NCBI GenBank assembly: GCA_963971575.1
Contig: OZ020618.1
Location: forward strand, 47,754,509 to 47,818,508
Length of the DNA: 64,000 nucleotides
Source: Liopterus haemorrhoidalis
Lineage: Eukaryota > Arthropoda > Insecta > Coleoptera > Dytiscidae
Direction: 5' to 3'
Shown here: positions 20,438 through 31,560 of the stretch, one piece after another
How positions within the stretch are numbered: position 1 is the first letter of the stretch
How the letters are laid out: the number at the start of each line of letters is the position of its first letter
Made by a program: the position numbers and the translations under genes
The notes under the pieces: generated by a model
What the model was told of the DNA's origin: nothing
The model's database searches: none
The model's input: the letters and a program-made list of their open reading frames with translations, nothing else

Positions 20438-21185
20438 AAAAATTGATGTGAAGTGTGAATTTTCACACATTTCATGGTTTCGTAGATATTTAGTAAATGA
20501 TGATTATTTGGGATGCCAAAACAATTTTTATGTTAAAATATTTTTTTTGTTAATTTTAATTTGAATGTCTAATACCATTATTACGGTTTCTAAATATGTG
20601 CAGCATTTTGTTTTATATAGCAAGGTTCATTAAGATTTTGAAAATTGCGCCTATGACTTCCATTGGTTGTTTTAAGTCATAGCTTCCGCCCTTCTGATTT
20701 CGTATACATTGAAACATATAATTAAATTATAATTTCAACAGTTGCCACTGGTTATTAAATTTACGCTTTTAAAAATTAAATGCAACATTTACTAAAATAT
20801 AACTAGAATTTTGAAGAAATAGTTTAAATAAAATAAACATGCATAAAACAGAAAAAATAAAATTGTCTGAAGACAGGAAGCGAACCGTAGTTTGCAATTT
20901 AGGAAGCGAGACCATTAGACTACGGACGTTTACTTGTTTACTGTGTTACATAACGAATTAAATATTTTACATATTTCAGTTAAAAACACAAAAAATGTGT
21001 TATTTTCCGAAAACATAATCTGATCAAAAATTCCCGTTGTACTATACCGGTTCACACCAATGTGTATTACTTAGAATTTTTTCAGATTTTTAGTTTAAAC
21101 CATCTGGGCTACAGGATGTGGGACAATTTTTTTTGCACAATTTTGGCAAAAACCGCCTCAAAATAATTTATTTTGCAAAAAAGGT
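20438..21185 (+). repeat. Repeat family Z, copy 2 (3'-truncated)
   Basis: Begins 'aaaattgatgtgaagtgtga' and matches copies 3 and 4; includes the tRNA-like module (20864-20932), 'gttttccgaaaacataatct'-like sequence and 'gtttaaaccatctgggctac'. Similarity stops after 'aataatttattttgcaaaa' near 21180, about two-thirds of the full element. Confidence 0.8.
20864..20932 (-). repeat. tRNA-like module inside Z copy 2
   Basis: Reverse complement contains 'cgtagtctaatggtctcgct' (A-box-like) and 'ctacggttcgcttcctgtct' (B-box-like). Different in sequence from the modules of the other Z copies, at the same position. Confidence 0.5.
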
Positions 21186-21310
21186 TTCCTATTTTCACTC
21201 TGCCTTTCAAAATACCATTTGTGTGATATCTCATTCAATAATAATAATATAAATTTCTAACAAATTAACAACAATTACGTCAAAATTAAACAATAATTCA
21301 ATTAAACAAA

Positions 21311-22035
21311 AAAAAAAAAAACCTATTCTGGCTCATTGGACTGCGCTTCCTAGTAGTATCTCGTTTCTCTCCTTTAACACCTCTCTTCTTTGGATGACCT
21401 CTTTCATCCACAGATAGCCACTACCTGCCTTGTCCAACACTCTGTGTATAGCCCTTCGTTCCTCTCCCACTCCACTGCAGCACAGTGGGTGTTCTATTGT
21501 CGATGGTTTCCCCACATGTTCTGCATGTCCTTTTACATTCAGTTATCCAGAAGAAGTTAGCCCGTTCTTCATTACCACACCGGAATTTTGCGATTTTTTC
21601 TTCTGATTATACTTTGATTTCTGGATTCTGCTTTGTTGCTTCTGTCTCTGTACCTGTCTGTCTCGTTCCTCTAATATATATTAGTTCTTCTCCTCCTTCT
21701 TGTCTTCTTCTTATCTCTTTTATACCATATCCGTTTCTTTCGAAATGTTTCTTTCTGTATTTTCTCCAGCTGGTTCGTTGGCTTATTTCTTTTTCTTTTC
21801 GGCATTCTTGTAATATGGAGTTGTTGTTAACTTAATCTTCTTTTCGTATTTTACCGCTGTTGTTCCAGTTCTTATCCTTAATTTATCACTTTTTGTCTCT
21901 TCTAGGATCATGTAGCTTGGAGTTCTTTTAACCAGTCCAAGCGTCCACTTGATAAAGGTTTCATGAATTCTCTCAACTTCTTCATATTCTTTCCAGCCCC
22001 ATATCTCTGCTCCGTATTTTTAGTATATTGAGTCA
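21311..22035 (-). pseudogene. LINE ORF2 C-terminal region
   Basis: Reading the minus strand from 22035: 'YGAEIWGWKEYEEVERIHET', 'FIKWTLGLVKRTPSYMI', 'EETKSDKLRIRTGTTAVKYE', and finally a Cys-rich 'CKRTCRTCGETIDN' tract and 'GSGYLWMKEVIQRREVLKER'. The 'YG.EIWGW.E..E.E......W.LG' block is the conserved stretch after the RT in one insect LINE group, followed by its Cys cluster. Frames shift and stops occur. The RT core itself is missing. Confidence 0.7.
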
Positions 22036-23150
22036 ACAAATTATAACCACGTATTTACCAGATAGAGGAAATTACCTGGGTAAAATACTTGGGTATTCAC
22101 CCCGAGAAATAAATACCTGAATATTCTGCATACTACCACACATTTACAGTACACATTTGTAACAAAATCCATATGAACTTTTAACATTCAAACTAAATAG
22201 TAAACCGATACTGTTTATGCAGGTCCTCATTTAACAGCAATAGCGAATTGTTTTTTGTTGTTAACTACTATTTTCACTGATAGAAAAAGCTTGTTTTACA
22301 AACAGTATCTCTTAATAAAAAATTGTACCATTGCCAAAACAATAACATTTATTTAAACATACGAGGACACTATGTTTAACACACTGAATAAAAGAGTATT
22401 GCACATATCTGTTTATAAAAACAAAAACTAAAGCTTGAAAACTGAATGTATGTTTTTTTAGAATGTTAAGGTTTATTCTTTTGCACCCTATTCAACTTTT
22501 TCAACCAATCGACTTTAAAAGCTTTTCTAACAGATCGAACATAAAAACGTTTATTTACAAACCTCCATATTTATGTAAATTTCTTTTTCGAAAATCTAAT
22601 ATATTTTGATGGGTTTCAAAATAACCATAAATATTGACAGGCTGTATATATATTTTTTTAACTTTTACGTTAGACCCCTAGTGAACTACGCGAAATACGA
22701 GAAGCAATATCAAGCGAAACTCTTTTAATGTAAGATACGTCTTTATCCGCAGATGGTATGGGGAGTCGTTCCTGGAAACCGAGCATAACGAAATTAGAAG
22801 AGTTTTCAAATGCTTACTGCTACGAGTACAACAGTCGGAGACACATAGCAATAGTATCAAGTATAGTATTTCCAAAATGGCCACTCCTGCTAAGAATCTT
22901 AACAATGCGGTAATGGGTTTATGGCAGTAATTCTAGGATTTATTAGGATGTATTAAGGGAATTTTAAATTTAAATTGAATAGATAGATGTAACAGTAATT
23001 CAACTGAAGTTTCTTAAAAACCATTAAGGATATTTTACAAATTTATAATCCTATTGTTTCTAAATTTTAGGGGTTGTTATACTTGTTTGTTAGTTAATTT
23101 TCAACGTTCATAGCGTGCATAAATTAACAACAGGGCTCTTTGGCGAAATA
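22036..23150. other. No gene recognised
   Basis: AT-rich; short frames such as 22678-22905 (minus) show no motif. No repeat ends noticed. Confidence 0.5.
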
Positions 23151-23302
23151 TTATTGTGTTTTAAACCTTATAGAACTAATATAGAGCCAATTAAAAGGTA
23201 ATGTGCGCCGGAAAAATACAACACCGACAGAAAGTATAATTAATTAAAGACGAAACAAGTGCAATAAATATTGATTTGTGGCAAAAATCTGTAGAACATG
23301 TA

Positions 23303-24533
23303 CCAGGTCTACAAGTATGAAATGCGGATTTTTTTCAAACTTGCCGCGCAAACATGGTGTATAGTTCAAAGTTTCAACACATATGGTGTTTTGTAAAGTT
23401 ATCATTAAGTGTCAAATGCGAATAGGTTATAATTTGAAAAGTGATCATATAGTTTTGTTTTACTGTGTTAAAAATGTCAAATTTTGTGCCAAATAAAGAG
23501 CATTCGCGGACAGTAATACTGTTTTGTTTTCATTTGAAAAAAACTGCTGCTGAATCCTACCGACTGCTTCGAGAAGCTTATGGTGAATATGCTCCAACGC
23601 AAGATACGTGTGAACGATGGTTTCGGCGTTTCAAAAGTGGTGACTTTGATCTCATAGACAAAGAACATGGAAAACCTCCAAAAAAATATGAAAATACAAA
23701 ATTGGAAACATTGCTACAGGAAGACGATAGTCAATCACAAAAACAACTAGCAGAGCATTTAGGCGTTTGTCAACAAGCTGTTTCCAATCGCCTACGAGAG
23801 ATGGGTAAGATCCATAAAGTCGGCAGATGGGTTCCACGTGCATTGAATGAGAGGCAGATGGAAAAACGCAAAAACACTGGCGATGAAAAATGGATTTATT
23901 TTGAAAATCCCAAACGCAAAAGATCATGGGTGAACCCAGGCTCACCATCCACATCAACTGCAAGACCGAATCGCTTTGGCAAAAAGACAATGCTCTGTAC
24001 TTGGTGGGACCAAAAGGGTGTGGTCTATTATGAATTGTTAAAACTTGGTGAAACAGTTAATACCCAACGCTACCAACAACAACTGATCGAATTGAACCAT
24101 TCGCTGCTCATAAAACGACCAGAATACGAAAGAAGACAGCACAAGGTAATATTTATTCACGATAATGCTCCATCATATAAGGTAAAAGCAGTTTGCAACA
24201 CATTGGAGGCACTCAAGTGGGAAGTGCTACCCCATGCCGCTTACTCACCAGACTTGGCCCCTTCCGATTACCACTTGTTCGCATCGATGAGTCACGCACT
24301 TGCCGAGAAGCACTTTTGTTCATATGAAAATGTGAAAGAATGGCTAGATGAATGGTTTGCGGGGAAAGGGGAAGAGTTCTACTGGCGAGGTATTCACAAA
24401 TTGCCTGTAGTATGGGAAAAATGTATAACTTCTAATGGAGCATACTTTGAATAAATAAACTTTTACTGTTCTTTTGAGTTTAATGTGTTTTATTTAAAAA
24501 AAAAAAATCCGCATTTCATACTTGTAGACCTGG
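23303..24533 (+). mobile_element. mariner mar4 copy 2 (best-preserved ORF)
   Basis: Perfectly matching ends 'ccaggtctacaagtatgaaa' continuing into 'tgcggatttttt', with TA on each side (23301-23302, 24534-24535). 1231 bp; about 54 bp shorter than copies 3 and 4 because of an in-frame deletion in the transposase. Confidence 0.95.
23474..24454 (+). CDS. mariner transposase (mar4 copy 2), open but with an 18-codon deletion
   Basis: Open frame of 326 codons from 'MSNFVPNKEHSRTVILF' to 'ITSNGAYFE'. N-terminal half: two helix-turn-helix units ('DTCERWFRRFKSGDF'; 'LAEHLGVCQQAVSNRL'), a 'WVPRALNE' linker. C-terminal half: first Asp in 'TGDEKWIYF', second in 'FIHDNAPSYK', third in 'YSPDLAPSDYHLF'; exactly 34 residues separate the second and third, i.e. 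a D,D34D mariner. Compared with copies 3 and 4 it lacks the 18 residues 'CEILLARYKRKSFLHRII' just before 'TGDE', apparently by deletion between short 'act' repeats. 'HDNAPSYK' differs from the usual 'HDNAPSHK'. It would cut and re-insert the element at TA sites; activity is doubtful given the deletion beside the active site. Confidence 0.9.
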   Translation: MSNFVPNKEHSRTVILFCFHLKKTAAESYRLLREAYGEYAPTQDTCERWFRRFKSGDFDLIDKEHGKPPKKYENTKLETLLQEDDSQSQKQLAEHLGVCQQAVSNRLREMGKIHKVGRWVPRALNERQMEKRKNTGDEKWIYFENPKRKRSWVNPGSPSTSTARPNRFGKKTMLCTWWDQKGVVYYELLKLGETVNTQRYQQQLIELNHSLLIKRPEYERRQHKVIFIHDNAPSYKVKAVCNTLEALKWEVLPHAAYSPDLAPSDYHLFASMSHALAEKHFCSYENVKEWLDEWFAGKGEEFYWRGIHKLPVVWEKCITSNGAYFE

Positions 24534-25222
24534 TAAAGACAATTGAAACATTTTTTTTTTTATAAATCCACCAAATAAATCTACAATAATTATTAATTTA
24601 AATGACAGTGGTAGTGACACAAACTCTGATAATGTTATAAACAATCATAATAGTGATAATAATTAATATTTTAATAATTTTAAATTACCATAAATTGACA
24701 AGTTCAAAAAAAGAATGATTTTTGTTTGTGCAAATTTGAAGTATTTAATATAGACTATAAAGACATTAAAACAAAACAATTTTTAAACATGCCTATATTT
24801 ATAATTCAAATATAGCCAGTTCTAATACCCTTTTCACACTAGAACTTTAAGACGATTGAACTTAAACTTCACCGACGTTTAACATCGGATTGCTTTCACA
24901 CTTGATGTTTAAATCTCCGGTGCTGCCATCTGCTACAGTAATTTTGTCCTTAAATTACCGTCAGGAAATTACTAGTTTTGAATTGTCTGCGCAGACGCAC
25001 ATTTTTAATTATTATAGACAAATATGGATATTTCATTTAATTCTACAATAAAGAATATATTACACCTGTATTAACGTATGAGTCGATACATTTTATCTCA
25101 ATCACTGTAGCTCTGTATTGTATTAAATACATTATTAAAATAAATAATTTTATAATAACAATAAGTATAAACTTCTTATAACGTCGATATAATACAGTAT
25201 TCTTGTTTATGATAATATAAAA

Positions 25223-25745
25223 TGTTGACAGCATGTAAATGCGCCCGCCTACGTTGGGTGGTGACCGTAGGACAAGACAGCGCTACACACAGTGGTCGAC
25301 AATCTAAAAACTCGAAGGACCGATATATATGGAAGCGCAGCGCGCCGGTAAACAGAGTGGTCTATTGTGTCGCGGACGTACGCGCAGTGAGTAGAGTAAT
25401 CGCCGGTTTCAACCTTAAGGAAAGAGGGGGGATTTAAACTCTTCTGCTCCTAGGGGCAAATCTAGGAGACTGCACAAAGGAGGTGTAGCCCTCGCTGGGG
25501 AGAGAAGGGTTAAAGTCCAGGCCCACAAATAAGGTGAAAGGAGGAGCCAATACTTGATGTTTCCCTCGATGACTCCTACCGACGATGTACCTAACACGAA
25601 AATATCGTAGACTCAACTCACTGGATACAAAGTACACCTGGCAAGATACGGTGCAATGTAAGCTGGCCAGTGTACTTTGTCGGACACAATACAATAATAA
25701 ACTGTACAAATCTTATAATTTACACTCTATATCTAGACGTGTTTT
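25223..25745 (+). other. GC-richer insert with TATA box and poly(A) signal, possible solo LTR
   Basis: Composition changes sharply here. It starts 'tgttgacagcatgtaaatgc', has a TATA-like 'gatatatatgg' (about 25322-25332) and an 'aataaa' at about 25694, spaced like the promoter and polyadenylation signal of an LTR. The imperfect hairpin at 25627-25680 lies inside. No clear terminal CA, target duplication or second LTR was found, so this is tentative; it could equally be captured host sequence. Confidence 0.3.
25627..25680. repeat. Hairpin-forming inverted repeat
   Basis: 'acaaagtacacctggc' pairs with 'ggccagtgtactttgt' (one bulge) across about 20 bases. Confidence 0.7.
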
Positions 25746-26757
25746 GGTGAAAGCCAAGCCTTAGTTCAGTAATAGAACTAGAAATAAATATGCAACAAAC
25801 AGATGGTTAAATTGCATTAATACATAAATAAACATCAGCTGAAGGCACGTGAAAATAAACTACAATTAATTAATGTTAATACTAGAACATTAATATCTGC
25901 AAATTAACAATAATATGCAGTATTATTGTTACTAAAATATATTAGCTGAAGGCTATACTAAGAATTAACAACAATAATAAATCTTAAACTGAAAATGAGT
26001 AAGTTCGGAATGAACTTACTCCAAAGTAAACAATATTTTAATACAAACAAAATTCTAAATAGAATATTTTTAAGTACAAATAAACAGAATAAAACTACAG
26101 TGTACGACACTTAGCTGGATTCTGGATCTGGATTCTTCCTGGTAGCCGGATAGCTCGTCTGGATGAATCAGCTGATCTGGTTTTCACTCTAAATTATAAG
26201 ATGCACTGATATGATTTGTCAGGTTGTAAATCTGACAAAGAGCGGTTTAAATCACTGATATTTCGGGTTGTAAATCCGAAATATACAGCATAAAAAATAG
26301 CCGGGAAGCAAAAAACTAATTTTTTAGGTTAAAAAAACCATGCGGTCTCGAAAAAACGTTATATTAACGAACTGGTTAATTTGTAATTAACGGTCAGCGA
26401 CCTGTTAATTGTGGTTAACTAAAGAATTAAATTTTCATAAAAGTGCAATAAATTATTTGAAGATGGCCCTAGTTGGCCTAAAACATAGAAAAATATACAT
26501 AAATTATGTTTTTACATTTAAATTAATTAAATTACAAAATAAGGAAAATTGGGGCCCCTAGCGGGCCCAACACAGCACAAATTAAAACAGTATTTTTTTA
26601 TAATAGAAATTATGTTGGCAATGCGGACGATGTTTAAGACGCAAATCTCTGTCTTCAACGCTTGTATTTAGACGAGGTCATACGTTTTCACATTAGCATT
26701 TAAAGACACATTCACTTTAACATCCGATCTTAAACATCTGATGTGAAAAGGGTATAA

Positions 26758-27811
26758 GCCTGATAAAAATGTGAAGGAATGTCATGTGAGTATATACAGT
26801 TCATTCTAAATAGCATATAAGAAAACACGTTCATTTTAAATAATTATTACGGTTCTGTCAACTACTATTAACAGAAACATAAACTCAGCAAGTATAATGA
26901 TTATACTGTCAGCCATTATTGGAATCAAAGAGTGAGGATGGCCATTTCATTTTGAAATACTATAACAGACCATAGATGTACGCATGAAACTTACTGCGAC
27001 TTATGACAACCTTGAGTTTATGACGGTGTTGGGGCGTGTAAGCATACGAGGCAAAAATGCTGCTATTTCGCGCCACTTTGGCAATCAAAACTCAGCAATC
27101 GGAGAAGTTATACGCGAGTTTATCCACTCAAATAATTCTTAATAATGAGTTCTACAATACCAAAGTACAGAAACTATGAACTAATATCCGTAGTGCAAAA
27201 GTGGGAAAAATGACAAAAAAATTGGACGTTTTTGTATGTCTAGGTTACTAAGAAATTCTTTATGCCTTGTCCCGGCAACCGGGACGTATTTGGTATGCCA
27301 CTCAAAATTTAAAAAAATATATATTTTTTTATTAAATACTCAAAGCAAAAATGTTACTAGTGTCCCCATCTACCATATAGATATCCCATCATTTTTGTGT
27401 ACCGTCTATTAGCTGATGCATCAATTTCCTTGCTAAGAACAGAACAAGTAGAAGCAATTATCTAAAGTGACTGGGCAGCAGTGTTGGTCGATAGTTTAAA
27501 AGAGACAAATGCTCTAGTTGTGAAGTGTTAAACTTGCTGGGTGATCACTGAGTAATACTCTATGGTTTGAAAGTGTTTTACGCAGTTAACAATTACCGCC
27601 ACTTTTAAATTAAATTACAAGTTCTAACTTGCAATTATGGCATTTACTTGACACACTAAACTTCTGTAGAATATGGTTTAATGCTGTAACACGTAGTTCA
27701 TCTTCTTCATATTTTGTCGGCTTCAGTTTACCATTACGCAGATGGTTTTGGGTAGTGTTTCTCCCTTCTTCTTGTAACGTTTGTTCTATTACTCTTTGTA
27801 AGTGGCTTTTT
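26758..27811. other. No gene recognised
   Basis: AT-rich; a 63-codon plus-strand frame at 27629-27820 has no motif. Confidence 0.5.
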
Positions 27812-29058
27812 ATAAGGTGACCATTCGTACTGGTTTTACCAGGACAGTACTGTTTTTTTGGTCATTGGTCCTGGTTAGACGTAAAATATAACCAGTACAG
27901 TTTACGAACACAAAATCAAAAATTATTATTTTTTCAAAAGATCGAGTAATCGATCCATCCTTCAGTACGCCAGTAAATTTAAACACAAAATACGGCTCAG
28001 CAGTGTGGCGATCTTATCAAAATTACTTTTTTAATATATTTACAATATAAATAAAAGAAGTAAATTTTATTGCACTTTTTCACTTAAAGGCAAAAAAATA
28101 TAAGCTTACTCCCCAATATTTTTTTAACATATATTTTACAACAGCCACGATTCATGCGCACGCACCTAGTAAAATGACTGAGGTGGGTCTGTTTCTAAAA
28201 AATATCTGTTAAATAATACAAAATTTATTATTGCCCCTTTACGGGGAGGGGTGGTCTAATTTATGTATTGATTGAAATTTTGACTATAATTTGTTTTTTA
28301 TCAACAAAAAAGGTGACTTTATTTTCAGTAGCTTAGTTTTTATTGATTAAGTACAGTCGATTCCGCTTAATTGGGACACATCGGGACTTAGGCATTTTGG
28401 CCCAATTAAGCGGCTGCCCCAATTAAGCGAATTTCACATAAAATTAAACAATGCATATTTTTCTTTCAATAATTTTACTTTATAAACTCTTGGACAAAAC
28501 TATAAATTACATATAACCAAAAAATATAAACTTTTAAGAAAAAATAATAATAAATTCCAAAATAAAATAATAAATAGGTACATACAATTTAATTAAATGC
28601 AAAAATGCGTCAAGTGTAGTCTGTCTTTTGTTTTTGTAACATTTCACTTCTACAAAATCAGCACAGGTATTCAGTGCGGATGTAGGGCTCCCTTCATTTC
28701 CTTCCTGCATAAAATAACGCTGTAATATTAAATTCTTTGTACATATTTTTTCTTGAGAATATGTGTAACATAATATGTACTGTGATCTTAAATTTACTGT
28801 CCCAATTAAGCGGAATGTTGTCCCAATTAAACATGTAAATTTACTGTTGGTTCCTTGGTTTGGTTTCTGTTCTTTGAGATTTGACCCAAATAAGCGGCTG
28901 CCCCAATTAAGCGGTGGCCCAATTAAGCGGAATCGCCTGTATATGATTTTTTAGTTTGGGGGGGGACAGGACCCAATGACCCCCTCCTATTGTACGCACC
29001 TGTGCTTGAGCTATTTTAAATGTCCTGGTTTTATATTTGAAAAAAATGGTCACCTTAT
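27812..29058. mobile_element. hAT-like non-autonomous element containing a pogo-like MITE
   Basis: The left end 'ataaggtgaccattcgtact' and right end (reverse complement) 'ataaggtgaccatttttttc' form imperfect inverted repeats. Further inside, both sides have a 'ggttttaccagg' / 'ataaaaccagg' motif. 'GGTGACCA' ends followed by 'accagga' are seen in some hAT families. No exact 8-bp target duplication could be seen. No transposase. Confidence 0.5.
28354..28939. mobile_element. pogo/Tigger-like MITE with subterminal repeats
   Basis: Ends 'cagtcgattccgcttaattg' and (reverse complement) 'caggcgattccgcttaattg' with TA on both sides (28352-28353, 28940-28941). The motif 'cccaattaagcgg' or close variants occurs about eight times, clustered within about 140 bp of each end and in inverted orientation, as expected for transposase-binding sites. 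586 bp, noncoding. Confidence 0.8.
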
Positions 29059-29300
29059 TTTTAGGTCTTCCGGGGAGATTTTCATTTTCTTTAGATTCAA
29101 CTTTTTTGTGGCTTGTTTGGCTGCTCTGTCGACTTCTTCATTTGCTTGTATTCCAGAATGAGACGATACCCAGATGAATTGTATCCCTTTTCCCATCTCT
29201 TGTTTGATATTGTGCAGAATTTCTTGTATTTCGTTTATTTGCATGTTTTTATTTAAAGAGTCTTGCAGATTTTCCAGAAAACTGAGTGAATCGGTAGGAA
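29059..29300 (-). pseudogene. LINE RNase H fragment
   Basis: From 29300 downward the minus strand reads 'TDSLSFLENLQDSLNKNM' (the T-D-S motif with an RNase H catalytic Asp) and then 'IQFIWVSSHSGIQANEEVDR' (W-x-x-x-H-x-G-I-x-x-N-E-x-x-D), the final RNase H motifs. Upstream and downstream parts of the LINE are missing. It abuts the hAT-like end at 29058. Confidence 0.75.
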
Positions 29301-29317
29301 ATTAAGAAGTGAAACTA

Positions 29318-29964
29318 AGTGGATAAATCAACACTGGTACAACACTGGATAAATCAAAATCCGGGCGACCTAGGTCATCAAGAGCGGTAGAAAACGAGGA
29401 GAATGTTAATCAGTCTGTTCGTGACGACCCGAACCTTCCAATTCGGAAGCGCGCAAGTACTTTAAATGTGCATAGATCATCATTACATCGCATTATGCAC
29501 AAAGACCTAAAGCTGCACCCCTACAAAATTCAATTGGTGCAAGAATTAAAGCCCCAAGATGCCAGTCAGAGGCTTAATTCTCAGGCAAATTGATCTCCCG
29601 GAGAGGTGACATAAATTGGCCTCCACGCAGTCCAGATTTAACCCCTATGAACTTTTTCCTATGGGGTTATCTTAAATCTAAAGTTTACGCCAATAAATCG
29701 ACTTCACTGGCGCATTTGAAAGAAAATATGCGTCACGAAATGGCAGCCATCCCTGAGTCCACCTGCCGAGACGTCATAAGTAATTTTACTGTTCGATTAA
29801 ATGAGTGCCGAGAACGCGAGGGTCTACATTTAGACGATATTATTTTTAAGAAATAAATCCCCAAAAAGTGTATTTTAATAATTAATAAACATTTTTTCTA
29901 TATAAGGCTTACTTTTTTTTTAATCGATCCACTAAATATAAAATTTCTTTTGAGACACCTTGTA
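29318..29964 (+). mobile_element. Deleted copy of the 34 kb Tc1/mariner-superfamily element
   Basis: Matches 34340-35371 closely. It starts within the first helix-turn-helix ('actggataaatcaaaatccg'), continues to 'gccagtcagaggcttaatt' (29577), then jumps directly to 'gcaaattgatctcccggaga', skipping about 390 bp that hold the first two catalytic aspartates. It keeps the C-terminal frame (29590-29856, 'NWPPRSPDLTPMNFFLWG', where the Asp of 'PMD' is Asn) and the right inverted repeat 'gagacaccttg' followed by TA. The left end is missing. Confidence 0.85.
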
Positions 29965-29967
29965 GTT

Positions 29968-31205
29968 TTATTAAAAAGTTTACAATAATTACAGTTTTTG
30001 TTTATACATCCTTATTGTCACCAGCTTGCTATTTATCTGGCTTTGTTAATTTAGGACGTCTACGCAAATTAGGAGGCGAATAGTTAGTGTTCTGATTTTC
30101 CGCAACATTTTGTTTATTGTTCAACTCTGATAAGGGTGTAATAGCTATGGGTAATTTCGTTAACTGATCTGTGATGTTACGCGATTTTTACTGAAAATGT
30201 TCTTTCTTCAAGAAATGAAAACAGTAAATGTTATGAAAATTGTTCTTGAAACAACTCGCATTTACAAGTCAACAATAGACGAGCATTTAGCAAACATTTT
30301 ATTCTACAAACAATTACGAGGTCCAAATAAAACATTTATGAAAAATACTTACATTTTTTATTAGAATTATTTGAAGTAAAACTTGTAAAGTTTATCTTTG
30401 ACCACCTGTATAATAAAAATTTAATAGTGCCCTAAATATCTTTCACCCAGTATATAATATATCACACTCATAATTTTTCAAATATTCCGCTAAATGGATT
30501 TATCCAGCATATGAGAGCATTTATGTCAGAATACGAGGTCATATACGACAATATAGTAGAGATTCTTCTCTATTTCCTCATATTTATAAATCAGCCTTCA
30601 TCGACCTTCACAGAACAATTATCCCTGCTCAATGCTTTGGTGAAAAACTCATAACTCAAAGGAAAACGTCAATTCAAGACGAATATTACCTATCAATATT
30701 TCTACGAACCCTATATTACGTGAATAAAGGCTTTTTGTTGGATCTTATTTTGCGATTAAAAACGAGCTACGATTTTTAAATGTCAGGATTCTTTGATGTT
30801 TATTCCTTTGTGATCTTTTAAAATGTATGACACGTTGATGTTTTATATTATTCTTTCGAAATGTGCATCACATTTCTTGAGGTTATTCATTTATTTCCAG
30901 ACTAACAAGATATTTTCATCTGTTGGGAAAATGACAAAAGAATATTAGCTTTACCTATGGTAATAAATATATGTCAAGGTAATAGATCATTCACTATTCT
31001 ATTGCGTCGAGTCACAAATAAGTTCGTTTTCTATTAATAATTTTGTTTTTCAATACAAAAAATATATTTAAAAAAACCAGAAAAGATTCTTAGTGATACA
31101 TAAAAAGTCAGCAAACATTCTTCTTTACGCGAAATATCTTTTAGTTGAAATTTTAAAGATAATAATTGTAAATGAAAAACAGAACTATTTTTATACATGT
31201 CTATA
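29968..31205. other. No gene recognised
   Basis: AT-rich; no frame with known motifs and no matching element ends noticed. Confidence 0.5.
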
Positions 31206-31420
31206 TATTTAAATGGCAACGTTTGTCTGGCTGTCTGACTGTCTGTCCAACCGTCCGTCCATCCATCCGTCCATCTGTCTTCATGAGATCCGATTTTCAT
31301 GTGATTCTTTTCTATCTGTAGCTATATCGTCTAGTCAGGTTTTCGGCTGTTTTATTAAAATTGGTTCAGTAGTTTCAGAGTTATAATGATATGAGGGCGC
31401 GCAGGTAAATGAAATACAAA
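31206..31420. repeat. Microsatellite-bearing repeat remnant
   Basis: A (gtct/gtcc/catc)n tract (about 31225-31282) followed by 'attggttcagtagtttcaga', a type of sequence found next to such tracts in insect dispersed repeats. A separate family from Z and V by sequence. Confidence 0.4.
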
Positions 31421-31560
31421 TTTTCTGTTCACATTTAAAGTATCTTTTTGAAATTTTCAGCGACAACATTGGTTTCATCAGCGGCAAAGTTAGTACACAA
31501 TTTATACACTAAGCAGAATTGAAAGAATTTTTAAAATCTGTTGAATAGTTAATGATAATT

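Larger units (their letters stand above)
23155..24668 (+). pseudogene. IS630-like transposase C-terminus split by a mariner
   Basis: Before the mariner the plus strand reads 'PYRTNIEPI' and 'NIDLWQKSVEHV' (ending at 23302); directly after it, from 24534, it continues 'KTIETFF' and later 'IIINLNDSGSDTNSDN' to a stop near 24665. Joined across one TA this is the C-terminal part of an IS630-like transposase (the 'LPPY..N.IE' catalytic block, then 'W...VEHV..IE', then a Ser/Asp-rich tail), comparable to the protein at 18225-18866 but a different family. Frame disruptions show it was decaying. The mariner mar4 copy 2 (23303-24533) inserted into it. Confidence 0.65.
24826..26754. mobile_element. Harbinger-like non-autonomous element
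   Basis: Left end 'tacccttttcacactagaac'; right end, reverse-complemented, 'tacccttttcacatcagatg'. Both are flanked by TAA (24823-24825, 26755-26757), the 3-bp duplication typical of PIF/Harbinger. Similarity of the two ends extends inward with repeated 'catcgga' / 'gtttaaa' motifs. At 1929 bp it carries no recognisable transposase and encloses a GC-richer segment (25223-25745). Superfamily is inferred from TSD length and the 'CTTTTCACAC' style of end. Confidence 0.65.
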
